Notes: generated by a model from the letters alone, not told the origin. A DNA stretch of 6,086 nt from Psychroflexus sp. (GCA_007116535.1 SKIG01000001.1:1-6086); one strand, 5' to 3'. Counted from the stretch's first letter, positions 1 to 5,974 are shown. Made by a program: numbers and translations.

Positions 1-49
1 TAAGCTTGTAAAGTTAGCCTGAAATTCACTTAAAAGATTATTATTTATC

Positions 50-466
50 TTATGTAGGAAGTTTTTCTACCTCTACCCTAACCCACATTTTTTCTTCGTT
101 TAATTTAAAGCTACCTTTATGTTTAAAGCTACATTCGTTGGGAGCAAGTAAAGATAAAAATGTGGAAGTATCTTTCTTTTCATATAAGTGATATACCTGA
201 CCCACAATTGGTTCAAAACTGTAAGAAGAATTGTACACTAGCTGATTGTACTCAAATTGTTTGACAAGATTATTGTATTCTTCGCGAATACTTTCAAATT
301 TTGTCTTTAAGTGGTGATTCACTTTGTGAATACTGTCATTTTTCCAAGAAGTTAAATCTGTTGACTCAATTTTAGGTGCGCTGCTATTGGTAGCGTAAGG
401 AAGCTTGTGTGCGTTATAGCCTTCACTTTCTGAATAAACAACTTGGTCTGGTTTTTTCTTTTTCAT
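50..466 (-). CDS. DUF2452 (C1orf50-like) family protein of unknown function
   Basis: A 138-residue protein recognised by family resemblance as DUF2452 (PF10504), which also includes human C1orf50. No biochemical role is established that I know of. The visible signature is a short basic N-terminus (MKKKKPDQVVY), a proline/serine-rich stretch at about 22-37, a charged amphipathic helix at about 45-79, then the conserved core F84-EPIVGQVYHLY-95 and LSLLAPNEC (104-112), which corresponds to the family's 'YHLY...LSLLSPxEW' ending. A further ~25 residues form a probable beta tail (EEKMWVRVEVEK). There is no signal peptide or membrane segment, so it is likely cytosolic. The ATG at 464-466 is chosen because the frame extends upstream only to a TTG at 506-508, and a strong -7 promoter box (475-482) lies inside that extension. 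The gene is divergent from the porin operon and no co-transcribed neighbour is seen. No terminator is visible in bases 1-49. The family call is from memory of the motif and is fairly confident. Confidence 0.85.
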   Translation of the reverse strand: MKKKKPDQVVYSESEGYNAHKLPYATNSSAPKIESTDLTSWKNDSIHKVNHHLKTKFESIREEYNNLVKQFEYNQLVYNSSYSFEPIVGQVYHLYEKKDTSTFLSLLAPNECSFKHKGSFKLNEEKMWVRVEVEKLPT

Positions 467-474
467 ACAAAAAA

Positions 475-508
475 CAAAATTACCTAAAACAACTATTTCA
501 AAAAGCAA
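475..508 (-). promoter_or_regulatory. Bacteroidota-type promoter of the DUF2452 gene
   Basis: On the minus strand TAATTTTG (482-475) matches the Bacteroidota -7 consensus TAnnTTTG exactly. TTG triplets lie 16 nt upstream (501-499) and 23 nt upstream (508-506); the second is at the long edge of the usual spacing. The box ends only 8 nt before the ATG at 466, so the transcript would be leaderless or have a leader of a few bases. This is seen in the sequence; promoter activity is inferred. Confidence 0.5.
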
Positions 509-528
509 TTTAACAGCATCTTATAGTC

Positions 529-550
529 TGTTCGTATAAAAATTCGAACA
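529..550. repeat. Perfect 6-bp inverted repeat in the divergent intergenic region
   Basis: TGTTCG (529-534) and CGAACA (545-550) are perfect inverted repeats around a 10-bp AT-rich spacer. They lie about 63-84 bp upstream of the DUF2452 start codon and upstream of its -7 box. The symmetry suggests a possible dimeric regulator site, but a 6-bp arm can occur by chance and no second copy was noticed in the window. Confidence 0.3.
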
Positions 551-634
551 TATAAAAAGAACGCTTTTTAAAATTTAGATGAAATTTTTATCGTTTTACA
601 ACAAGCAAATTAAGCTTAAAACAGATGCTAATGT

Positions 635-674
635 TTACACATCAATAACCATCACGTAACATTGGCTTAACATT
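635..674 (+). promoter_or_regulatory. Tandem 11-bp-period array, Pho-box-like activator site
   Basis: Four 7-bp units occur in exact 11-bp phase: TTACACA (635-641), TAACCAT (646-652), TAACATT (657-663) and TAACATT (668-674), separated by 4-bp spacers. The two downstream units are identical; the first is the weakest (4 of 7 matches). Direct repeats of a TnACA-type core spaced one helical turn apart are the known binding pattern of PhoB/OmpR-family response regulators, as in the PhoB box and the Bacillus PhoP TTAACA repeats. The last unit ends 17 nt before the -7 box at 692-699, so it occupies the place of the missing -33 TTG, as activator sites of this family do. The genes downstream encode Porin O/P proteins, a family with PhoB-controlled members. 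Binding and identity of the regulator are inferred. Confidence 0.5.
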
Positions 675-691
675 AAAAACTATCTACTTCT

Positions 692-699
692 TACATTTG
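692..699 (+). promoter_or_regulatory. -7 promoter box of the porin operon
   Basis: TACATTTG matches TAnnTTTG exactly. No TTG is found at the normal distance upstream (the nearest, 662-664, is 27 nt away), so the promoter looks dependent on an activator bound at the 11-bp array. Transcription from here would give a leader of roughly 25-30 nt before the ATG at 733. The box overlaps a small palindrome, ACATT-TGT-AATGT (693-705), which echoes the TAACATT motif in inverted form. Confidence 0.5.
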
Positions 700-732
700 T
701 AATGTTATTAATTTATAAAAAAAATAACCTTT

Positions 733-1635
733 ATGGCCTCGAACAAGCCTAAAATAGTAGAAAAGTTAGTTTACAGCAAAAATGCGATAATGTTATTTTT
801 GTTAACCTTTTCTTTACTTTCGACTTCGTCTGAAGTTTTTGGTCAACTAAACTCAAAAGGCAATCCCCCTGAGGAAATTTTACATGCATTATCTATTAAG
901 CATCCTGAAGTAAAAGCGACAAACTGGTCATGGAACAAAAAGTATGTGGAATATATAGGTTATTTTGAAGAAAAAAATAAGGTAAATGAAGTCCACATCA
1001 ATGTATACGGAAAATGGACTAAAACAATCACTTACTTAGAGAAACAACATCTGTCAGATAATATCATATCTACTTTTGAAGCTATTACTGAAGACAATGT
1101 CACGGTAAGTGAAGTCTTTAAAGAAAAAAGTAAGGATTGGGGAGTTCAATACAAAATCAGGTATTTAAATAATATTCCAAACAAACCTATTCAAGAAATA
1201 GAACTTACCTTTTCTGAAGAAGGTCATCTAATAAAAGAAACTTCTTTTAAGAAACAACACGTTCCGTTTGTTGTTTCAAAAGAATTCAAAGAAACCTACG
1301 AAATCTCCAAAAAAGAAAAATGGTCCTTTAATGAAGAGTTATTTGCTTTTGAAGTTAACTTTAAATCAAATAATCGGAAAAATACTGCTTATTACTCACC
1401 AAATGGAGAGTGGATGTGGTCCAAAATAGATGCAACTTTAGAAGAAGTTCCTGAAGAAGTGATAACTTCTATTGAAAAAACAGATTTTAAAGATTGGAAG
1501 CTAGATGATATTTTTGAATTATCTACAAATCAACTTGTAAAGTGTTATAAGGTTCAGCTAAAAAATCAAAATAAAAAAGAATACTTGTTTTTTTCAGTTG
1601 ATGGTCATTTAATTGATTCTCCTAAGCCTCAATAA
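733..1635 (+). CDS. Secreted PepSY-like (BLIP-like fold) repeat protein, first gene of the porin operon
   Basis: A 300-residue exported protein of unknown function. Residues 1-37 look like a signal peptide with a long basic N-region, a hydrophobic core (about 18-31) and a cut after V-F-G before Q38, so the mature protein should be periplasmic or surface-exposed. The rest seems to be four related units of about 55-65 residues, starting near 45, 107, 180 and 239. Each has an amphipathic helix followed by strands and a turn such as YGKW (92-95), EEGHL (162-166), NGEWMW (224-229) or DGHL (290-293). This pattern is that of Bacteroidota PepSY-like/BLIP-like domains (PF11396 type), which often bind partners rather than catalyse. 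ATG 733 lies well downstream of the -7 box; Met20 (codon 790-792) would truncate the basic region but still leave a hydrophobic core. The stop lies 15 nt before the porin gene, implying co-transcription. Domain assignment comes from pattern only. Without the repeats it would be a plain hypothetical secreted protein. Confidence 0.7.
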   Translation: MASNKPKIVEKLVYSKNAIMLFLLTFSLLSTSSEVFGQLNSKGNPPEEILHALSIKHPEVKATNWSWNKKYVEYIGYFEEKNKVNEVHINVYGKWTKTITYLEKQHLSDNIISTFEAITEDNVTVSEVFKEKSKDWGVQYKIRYLNNIPNKPIQEIELTFSEEGHLIKETSFKKQHVPFVVSKEFKETYEISKKEKWSFNEELFAFEVNFKSNNRKNTAYYSPNGEWMWSKIDATLEEVPEEVITSIEKTDFKDWKLDDIFELSTNQLVKCYKVQLKNQNKKEYLFFSVDGHLIDSPKPQ

Positions 1636-1650
1636 TCAAATTTTTCAGTT

Positions 1651-2961
1651 TTGAAAAACACAACAATCAAACAAGCTTATACAATTTCAGTTTTTGATTT
1701 TCTTGTTATTTTTTATTTCCCCTTCAAGGCTTTTATTCTATTCTTTCTATTTATTACTTCAATTGCATTTTCGCAAGAAAAGGAAATTGACTCTTTAAAA
1801 CAGTTTTCTACAGATTACCCTTATTCTCCTGATGATGAATATGAAGGTGTCGGAAGTGATATCATCGAAGGACCAACTCCTTGGTTTAGAACCTTAACTT
1901 TTAGAGGGTATGCTCAGTTGAGGTATAATCGTTTACTAGAGACAAACCCAAATCTTCGCACCGATTACGATGCTTCGGTTGGTGAGGGAGGTGGTTTTCT
2001 CATACGTCGAATTCGACCTACCTTCGAAGGGAATATTAGTAAGCGAGTATATATTTATATTCATCCAGATCTTGCTTCAGGTTCGGGAGCTAATAGATTT
2101 AGTATGCGTTCTGCTTTTTTTGATGTAGCCTTGGACGATAAAAATGAATTTAGAATACGCTTCGGACAGACAAAAGTCCCTTTTGGATTCGAAAACCAAC
2201 AGTCGTCACAAAAGCGATTGACGCTAGACCGTTCTGAAAGTCACAATTCAGCTGTACAAACGGAGCGAGACTTAGGTGTATTTGCCTATTGGGCTCCGAT
2301 TGAAATAAGAAAACGACTCGCTTGGTTGGTGAGTTCAGGACTAAAGGGTACGGGAGATTATGGCGTGTTTGGATTTGCAGTTTATAATGGTATGACTGCC
2401 AACCGAGCAATGGAAAAAAATAGTCCTCACGTTGCTGCCAAAGCATCGTATCCGTTTCAATTTGAAAATGGGCAAGTCTTAGAAACAGGAATATCTGCTT
2501 ATACGGGAAGATATCCTGTGAATACAAATTTGGTAGACGATAATCTTTTTAAAGACGAACGTGTTTCTGCTTCATTTATATACTATCCCCAACCATTTGG
2601 TTTTCAAGGTGAATATAATGTAGGAACGGGACCCAGGTATAATGCAGAATTAAATACAGTAGAAGAAACTGCAGTTTATGGTGGATATCTTCAAACCATG
2701 TATTACATCAAAACTTATGAACTTGGTCTAATGATTCCATTTGTAAAATGGCACAATTACGAAGGTGGTTTCAAACATAGACCAGATGCCAGATCGCAGA
2801 GCATCAATGAATGGGAAATTGGTGTCGAATGGCAACCAAATTATTATACAGAAGTTGTAGTTCAATACACTATATCTAGAAGAGATACTGCAGATTCTCT
2901 CAATCCTTTTAACGAACAACAAGGAAGATTTTTACGCGTGCAACTTCAAGTCAACTTTTAA
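1651..2961 (+). CDS. Porin O/P family outer-membrane porin, first paralogue (TTG start)
   Basis: A 436-residue outer-membrane beta-barrel porin resembling the phosphate-selective Porin O/P family (PF07396). An N-terminal export signal (hydrophobic core about 27-40, cut near F-S-Q42) is followed by an acidic linker (about 43-75). The barrel opens with FRGYAQLRYNRLLETNP (84-100), continues through GGGFLIRRIRPTFEG (113-127) and the family hallmark FGQTKVPFGFE (171-181), then ERDLGVF (205-211) and YYPQPFG (311-317). It ends in alternating residues with terminal Phe436, the usual barrel-assembly signal. The frame has no ATG before codon 152, so the TTG at 1651 is the only plausible start; it gives an unusually long N-region with two hydrophobic stretches. 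The gene follows its neighbour by 15 nt and precedes a paralogous porin by 11 nt. Unlike that paralogue it lacks the C-x-x-C pair after LETNP. Family membership is clear; specificity for phosphate is inferred from the family and the promoter and not proven. Confidence 0.88.
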   Translation: MKNTTIKQAYTISVFDFLVIFYFPFKAFILFFLFITSIAFSQEKEIDSLKQFSTDYPYSPDDEYEGVGSDIIEGPTPWFRTLTFRGYAQLRYNRLLETNPNLRTDYDASVGEGGGFLIRRIRPTFEGNISKRVYIYIHPDLASGSGANRFSMRSAFFDVALDDKNEFRIRFGQTKVPFGFENQQSSQKRLTLDRSESHNSAVQTERDLGVFAYWAPIEIRKRLAWLVSSGLKGTGDYGVFGFAVYNGMTANRAMEKNSPHVAAKASYPFQFENGQVLETGISAYTGRYPVNTNLVDDNLFKDERVSASFIYYPQPFGFQGEYNVGTGPRYNAELNTVEETAVYGGYLQTMYYIKTYELGLMIPFVKWHNYEGGFKHRPDARSQSINEWEIGVEWQPNYYTEVVVQYTISRRDTADSLNPFNEQQGRFLRVQLQVNF

Positions 2962-2972
2962 ACATCACAAAG

Positions 2973-4178
2973 ATGAAGACAATTAACTTCAATAATTACT
3001 TTCTATTTTTCCTACTAATTTTAGTAGGAAATATGGGAACATGCTTGGCTCAGGACAAAGAAAAAAGTAAAGAAGAAACTAAAACAGGACTCAAAGAAAA
3101 AACTTGGTACGAGAAAATTGAAATCGGAGGTTATGCGCAACTTCGCTACAATAGGTTGCTAGAAACCAATCCTGATTTGCAGTGTTTGCAATGCGACGAA
3201 TCTATTGGCGAAAACGGAGGCTTCAACTTAAAACGAGTTCGTGTGGAGGTCAAAGGCTACCTGAATGAAAAAATTTACTACTACCTCATGCCGGAATTTG
3301 CCGAAGCCTTCAATCACTCTGCTTTGCTTAGAGAAGGTTGGGTAGATGTCGGTATTGGAAAAGACAATACATTTCGTGCGCGCGTTGGACTTAGTAGAAT
3401 TCCAGTTGGGCACGATTTACTAGTAGACTCAAGACACAGAGTCGCAATAGACAGAACAGATGCAATGAATAGTGCGCAGTTTAATGAACGAGATTTAGGT
3501 GTCTTTTTATATTACACACCAGAACACATCAAAGAACGAATCGATTATTTAGTAAGTAGCGGGCTTAAAGGCGCTAATGACCACGGAATGTCTGGAATAG
3601 GAGCTTACAACGGACAAGGAGGGAATACCCGTGTCAATCCCGTTTCGCATTATGCAGCTCGCCTCACCTACCCTTTCAAAACTGAAAACGGACAATATAT
3701 TGAAACTTCTCTGTCGGGATATATAGGAAAATTCGATGTAATGACGAGCGATGGACAAACCCCAACTTTCGATGATCAGCGTATTGCGGCAAGTTTCATT
3801 TACTACCCCCAACCCTTCGGAATTACTGCCGAAGCAACTTATGGCGTTGGTCCTCAATTCAATAATACCGAAAACAACATAGCATCAAGCGAACTTTATG
3901 GCGGATACATTCAACTCATGTATTTTGTGCCAATCAAGACTCATCAGCTAATACCCTACGCAAGATACCAGTATTACGACGGAGGAAAAAAATTCGAATT
4001 AGACGCCACAAGACACAAAGTCAACGAATTAGAGTTTGGTACCGAATGGCAGATAGACAAAGCATTACGCATTAATGCAGGATATGTAATTAGCAACCGT
4101 ACTTTCGAAAACTCCCTCGATCCCTTTAACCAACAACATGGTAACTTACTTAGGCTACAAATACAAGCCATGTTTTAA
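2973..4178 (+). CDS. Porin O/P family outer-membrane porin, second paralogue
   Basis: A 401-residue beta-barrel porin of the same family as the preceding gene. The signal peptide is residues 1-26 (core about 9-19, cut C-L-A before Q27), followed by a Lys/Glu-rich linker (28-48). Shared blocks with the upstream porin are GGYAQLRYNRLLETNPDL (52-69), the NGGFNLKRVR strand (81-90), NERDLGVF (171-178), LVSSGLKG (193-200), FIYYPQPFG (275-283) and a C-terminal strand ending in Phe401. The hallmark strand reads VGLSRIPVGHD (138-148). Residues 71-74 are C-L-Q-C, a cysteine pair I remember as common in Bacteroidota porins of this group. ATG 2973 is well placed, 11 nt after the previous stop, in an A-rich context. 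Codons end in C or G more often than in the first porin. Tandem related porins recall oprO-oprP of Pseudomonas aeruginosa, which are PhoB-controlled and differ in preference for phosphate and polyphosphate; the analogy is inference. Confidence 0.9.
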   Translation: MKTINFNNYFLFFLLILVGNMGTCLAQDKEKSKEETKTGLKEKTWYEKIEIGGYAQLRYNRLLETNPDLQCLQCDESIGENGGFNLKRVRVEVKGYLNEKIYYYLMPEFAEAFNHSALLREGWVDVGIGKDNTFRARVGLSRIPVGHDLLVDSRHRVAIDRTDAMNSAQFNERDLGVFLYYTPEHIKERIDYLVSSGLKGANDHGMSGIGAYNGQGGNTRVNPVSHYAARLTYPFKTENGQYIETSLSGYIGKFDVMTSDGQTPTFDDQRIAASFIYYPQPFGITAEATYGVGPQFNNTENNIASSELYGGYIQLMYFVPIKTHQLIPYARYQYYDGGKKFELDATRHKVNELEFGTEWQIDKALRINAGYVISNRTFENSLDPFNQQHGNLLRLQIQAMF

Positions 4179-4196
4179 AATTTGTTGAGCGTTCAC

Positions 4197-4213
4197 CTTG
4201 TTTAAAAAACAAG
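4197..4213 (+). other. Small hairpin 3' of the porin operon
   Basis: CTTGTTT (4197-4203) and AAACAAG (4207-4213) form a perfect 7-bp stem with a 3-nt loop, 18 bases after the last porin stop. It is followed by GC-rich sequence rather than a T-run, so it is not a standard intrinsic terminator, but it may form the 3' end structure of the porin mRNA. No better terminator for the operon is visible. Confidence 0.3.
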
Positions 4214-4349
4214 CGGGCGGGCTTTTCGCTTCAATTACTCGTTACATTGCTAAGATTTTGGGTAGCAAAAATGCTTCTAAGGTCGCATTTTTGCTCACTA
4301 CAAATCTACTAGCAATTCACTCCGTGATTTCCGCTACAATCCCTAACGC
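4213..4349. repeat. 137-bp foldback (palindromic) intergenic element
   Basis: The two ends are imperfect inverted repeats: 4213-4235 against the reverse complement of 4327-4349 match at 15 of 23 positions without gaps (shared GCG...GGG...TT.T.GC...AAT). Nested inside are a second inverted repeat (ATTGCTA 4246-4252 with TAGCAAT 4310-4316; AGATTT 4253-4258 with AAATCT 4302-4307) and a perfect 11-bp central stem (AGCAAAAATGC 4264-4274 with GCATTTTTGCT 4285-4295, 10-nt loop). A motif TTTyCGCTwCAAT also recurs in direct orientation at 4223-4235 and 4328-4340. The GC-rich left edge (GCGGGCGGGC) stands out against the AT-rich background. It contains no gene. I recall similar 'CGCTTCAAT...CCCTAACGC' intergenic repeats from flavobacterial genomes but cannot verify this here. 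The stretch 4350-4440 to its right shows nothing beyond a short ATACGTAT palindrome. Confidence 0.6.
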
Positions 4350-4445
4350 AAGCATACGTATAACTAATATGTATTGAATTAAAAACAAGATTTAGAGGCA
4401 AAACCCCCTCACATGAAACAAAAGAATAAAATTCAAATTTCTTAC

Positions 4446-4479
4446 AAAAAAAAGACTCTCGATATACTATCAAGAGTCT
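4446..4479 (-). terminator. Intrinsic terminator of the persulfide dioxygenase gene
   Basis: Read leftward, AGACTCT (4479-4473) pairs with AGAGTCT (4459-4453). After one A/C mismatch the stem continues with GATA/TATC (4471-4468 with 4464-4461) around a 3-nt loop, and it is followed by a run of eight T (4453-4446, the first of them paired). Stem plus T-run is a textbook intrinsic terminator, about 60-90 bases past the stop at 4538. Rightward there are only three T after the stem, so it is not expected to work well for the porin operon. A second small perfect stem, ATATTC/GAATAT (4520-4535), lies between the stop codon and the terminator. Confidence 0.85.
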
Positions 4480-4537
4480 CTTTGGTTTAATATTTTAACC
4501 CTAAATTATTTATTAGAATATATTCAAACGAATATGC

Positions 4538-5953
4538 TTACAGCATAGTCGATGGACAAACGTAGTCTGTCAATTTTGCTTCTTTTTGTTCTTTGATGTC
4601 GTTAAATCCGCCGCTTACATCAACAAAATTATCAAATCCTCTTGCTTTAAGCATCGAAGCAGCAATCATACTTCTGTATCCTCCAGCACAATGTAAAATA
4701 AAAGTCTCATTTTTTGGAAAAGTTGCTATGAACTCATTCAGCTGATTCAACGGAGTATTTTCAGCACCCACAAGATGATGCGAATCGAATTCACTTTTCT
4801 TGCGAACATCAAAAATCTGAACATCTTTTTCTTTGGTCATTTGTACCATTTCTGCAGCTGTAATCCTATCTATGCTATCAACTTCTTTATTTGCCGACTT
4901 CCAAGCACTAAAACCGCCCTTCAAGAATCCGATGGCATGATCATAGCCAACTCTAGCAAGTCGAATGATACTTTCTTCCTCTTTACCTTCATCGGTAACT
5001 AACAAAATTTGTTGCTTAATATCCGGAATCAATTCACCAACCCACATGGCGAAGTTACTATCTAAACCAATGTTGATTGAATTAGGTATAAAACCTTCTT
5101 TGAACACATCTGCATGACGTGTATCCAAAATTAGTGCTCTAGTTTCGTTAGCAGCAGCTTCAAAAGCTTCGGGAGAAAGAGGTTGATGTCCTCTATGCAT
5201 CACCTCATCCAAACTTTCGTAACCTTGAATATTCATCAAAACATTTTTTGGAAAATATGCAGGTGGAGCTGTTAATCCATCTAACAATTTATCAATAAAC
5301 TCCTCTTTCTCCATAGGTTGAAGAGCGTAATTTGTTTTCTTCTGATTCCCTAAAGTGTCGGTTGTTTCTTTTGACATCATTTTCCCACAAGCACTTCCTG
5401 CTCCATGATTTGGATAAACAATCAAATCATCTGATAGAGGTAAAATTTTATTGTGTAGTGAATCATATAAATGACTTGCTAGCTTGCGCTCTGTTAAGTC
5501 TTCAATGACATGTTGTGCTAAATCAGGGCGACCAACATCACCAATAAATAAAGTATCACCTGTAATGATACCATGTTCATTTCCGTTTTCATCTATCAAA
5601 AGATAAGTGGTACTCTCCATAGTATGCCCTGGTGTGTGAATTACTTTAACCGTATAATCACCAACTTTAAATAGCTGATTATCTTCTGCAACAATAGCAT
5701 CAAAACCCGGTTTTGCAGTAGGACCATATACAATTTCACCACCTGATTTTTTAGCAAGGTCTAAATGTCCTGACACAAAATCTGCATGAAAATGCGTTTC
5801 AAAAACGTACTTAATTTTCGCATTGTCTTTTTGAGCTCTTTCAAGATAAGGGCCAACTTCTCTTAATGGATCAAATACTGCTGCTTCGCCATTGTTTTCA
5901 ATATAATATGCTGCGTGAGCAATACACCCTGTATAAATTTGTTCTACTTTCAT
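4538..5953 (-). CDS. CstB-like persulfide dioxygenase-rhodanese fusion (MBL-Rhd-Rhd)
   Basis: A 471-residue cytosolic enzyme for persulfide/sulfide detoxification. Residues 1 to about 210 form a metallo-beta-lactamase fold of the ETHE1 persulfide dioxygenase type. THFHADF (53-59) supplies H54, H56 and D58; TPGH gives H110; TGDTLFIGDVGRPD gives D133; PNHGAGSACG gives H183. H54, H110 and D133 would be the mononuclear iron ligands by analogy with ETHE1. C189 in the GAGSACG loop matches, from memory, the extra cysteine near the iron of Staphylococcus aureus CstB. A first rhodanese domain (about 255-355) has D321 in VTDEGKEE where the catalytic Cys belongs, so it is probably inactive. The second (about 363-465) has C422 in HCAGGYRS and should transfer sulfur. 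C466 near the C-terminus is an additional cysteine. Expected chemistry is persulfide plus O2 to sulfite, with thiosulfate formed by the rhodanese. ATG 5953 is preferred over a TTG 15 codons upstream because homology begins at MKVEQIYTGC. No quinone reductase partner is in the window. Plain glyoxalase II is unlikely. Confidence 0.9.
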   Translation of the reverse strand: MKVEQIYTGCIAHAAYYIENNGEAAVFDPLREVGPYLERAQKDNAKIKYVFETHFHADFVSGHLDLAKKSGGEIVYGPTAKPGFDAIVAEDNQLFKVGDYTVKVIHTPGHTMESTTYLLIDENGNEHGIITGDTLFIGDVGRPDLAQHVIEDLTERKLASHLYDSLHNKILPLSDDLIVYPNHGAGSACGKMMSKETTDTLGNQKKTNYALQPMEKEEFIDKLLDGLTAPPAYFPKNVLMNIQGYESLDEVMHRGHQPLSPEAFEAAANETRALILDTRHADVFKEGFIPNSINIGLDSNFAMWVGELIPDIKQQILLVTDEGKEEESIIRLARVGYDHAIGFLKGGFSAWKSANKEVDSIDRITAAEMVQMTKEKDVQIFDVRKKSEFDSHHLVGAENTPLNQLNEFIATFPKNETFILHCAGGYRSMIAASMLKARGFDNFVDVSGGFNDIKEQKEAKLTDYVCPSTML

Positions 5954-5974
5954 GGTAAATATTTTAAGTTTTGG

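Noticed and set aside
467..508. 14-residue N-terminal extension of the DUF2452 protein from a TTG codon
   Set aside because: It starts at TTG, contains the -7 promoter box, and is not part of the recognisable family region; the ATG at 466 is preferred.
635..674. The 11-bp repeats as a CRISPR or iteron array
   Set aside because: Units are 7 bp with 4-bp spacers, only four copies, placed at a promoter; neither CRISPR repeat length nor a replication gene is present.
2150..2922. Open frames on the minus strand antisense to the first porin (2150-2527 and 2728-2922)
   Set aside because: They lie wholly inside a clear porin gene, resemble no family and have no promoter or start signals; they are shadows of the coding strand.
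3228..4171. Open frames on the minus strand antisense to the second porin (3228-3413, 3549-3857, 3974-4171)
   Set aside because: Same reason: fully contained in a well-supported gene, no recognisable protein features.
4211..4226. AAGC/GCTT stem followed by TT in the GCGGGCGGGC block as an intrinsic terminator
   Set aside because: Only four base pairs and an incomplete T-run; it coincides with the left end of the foldback element.
4264..4295. Perfect 11-bp hairpin as a terminator for the porin operon
   Set aside because: No T-run follows the stem on either strand; it is better explained as the centre of the foldback element.
4775..5002. 75-codon rightward open frame inside the persulfide dioxygenase gene
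   Set aside because: It is opposite the rhodanese-coding region, with low-complexity Phe/Asn-rich translation and no family resemblance.
4538..5953. Annotation as hydroxyacylglutathione hydrolase (glyoxalase II)
   Set aside because: The HxHxDF motif, the GRPD loop and the two rhodanese domains fit persulfide dioxygenase rather than the two-metal glyoxalase II.
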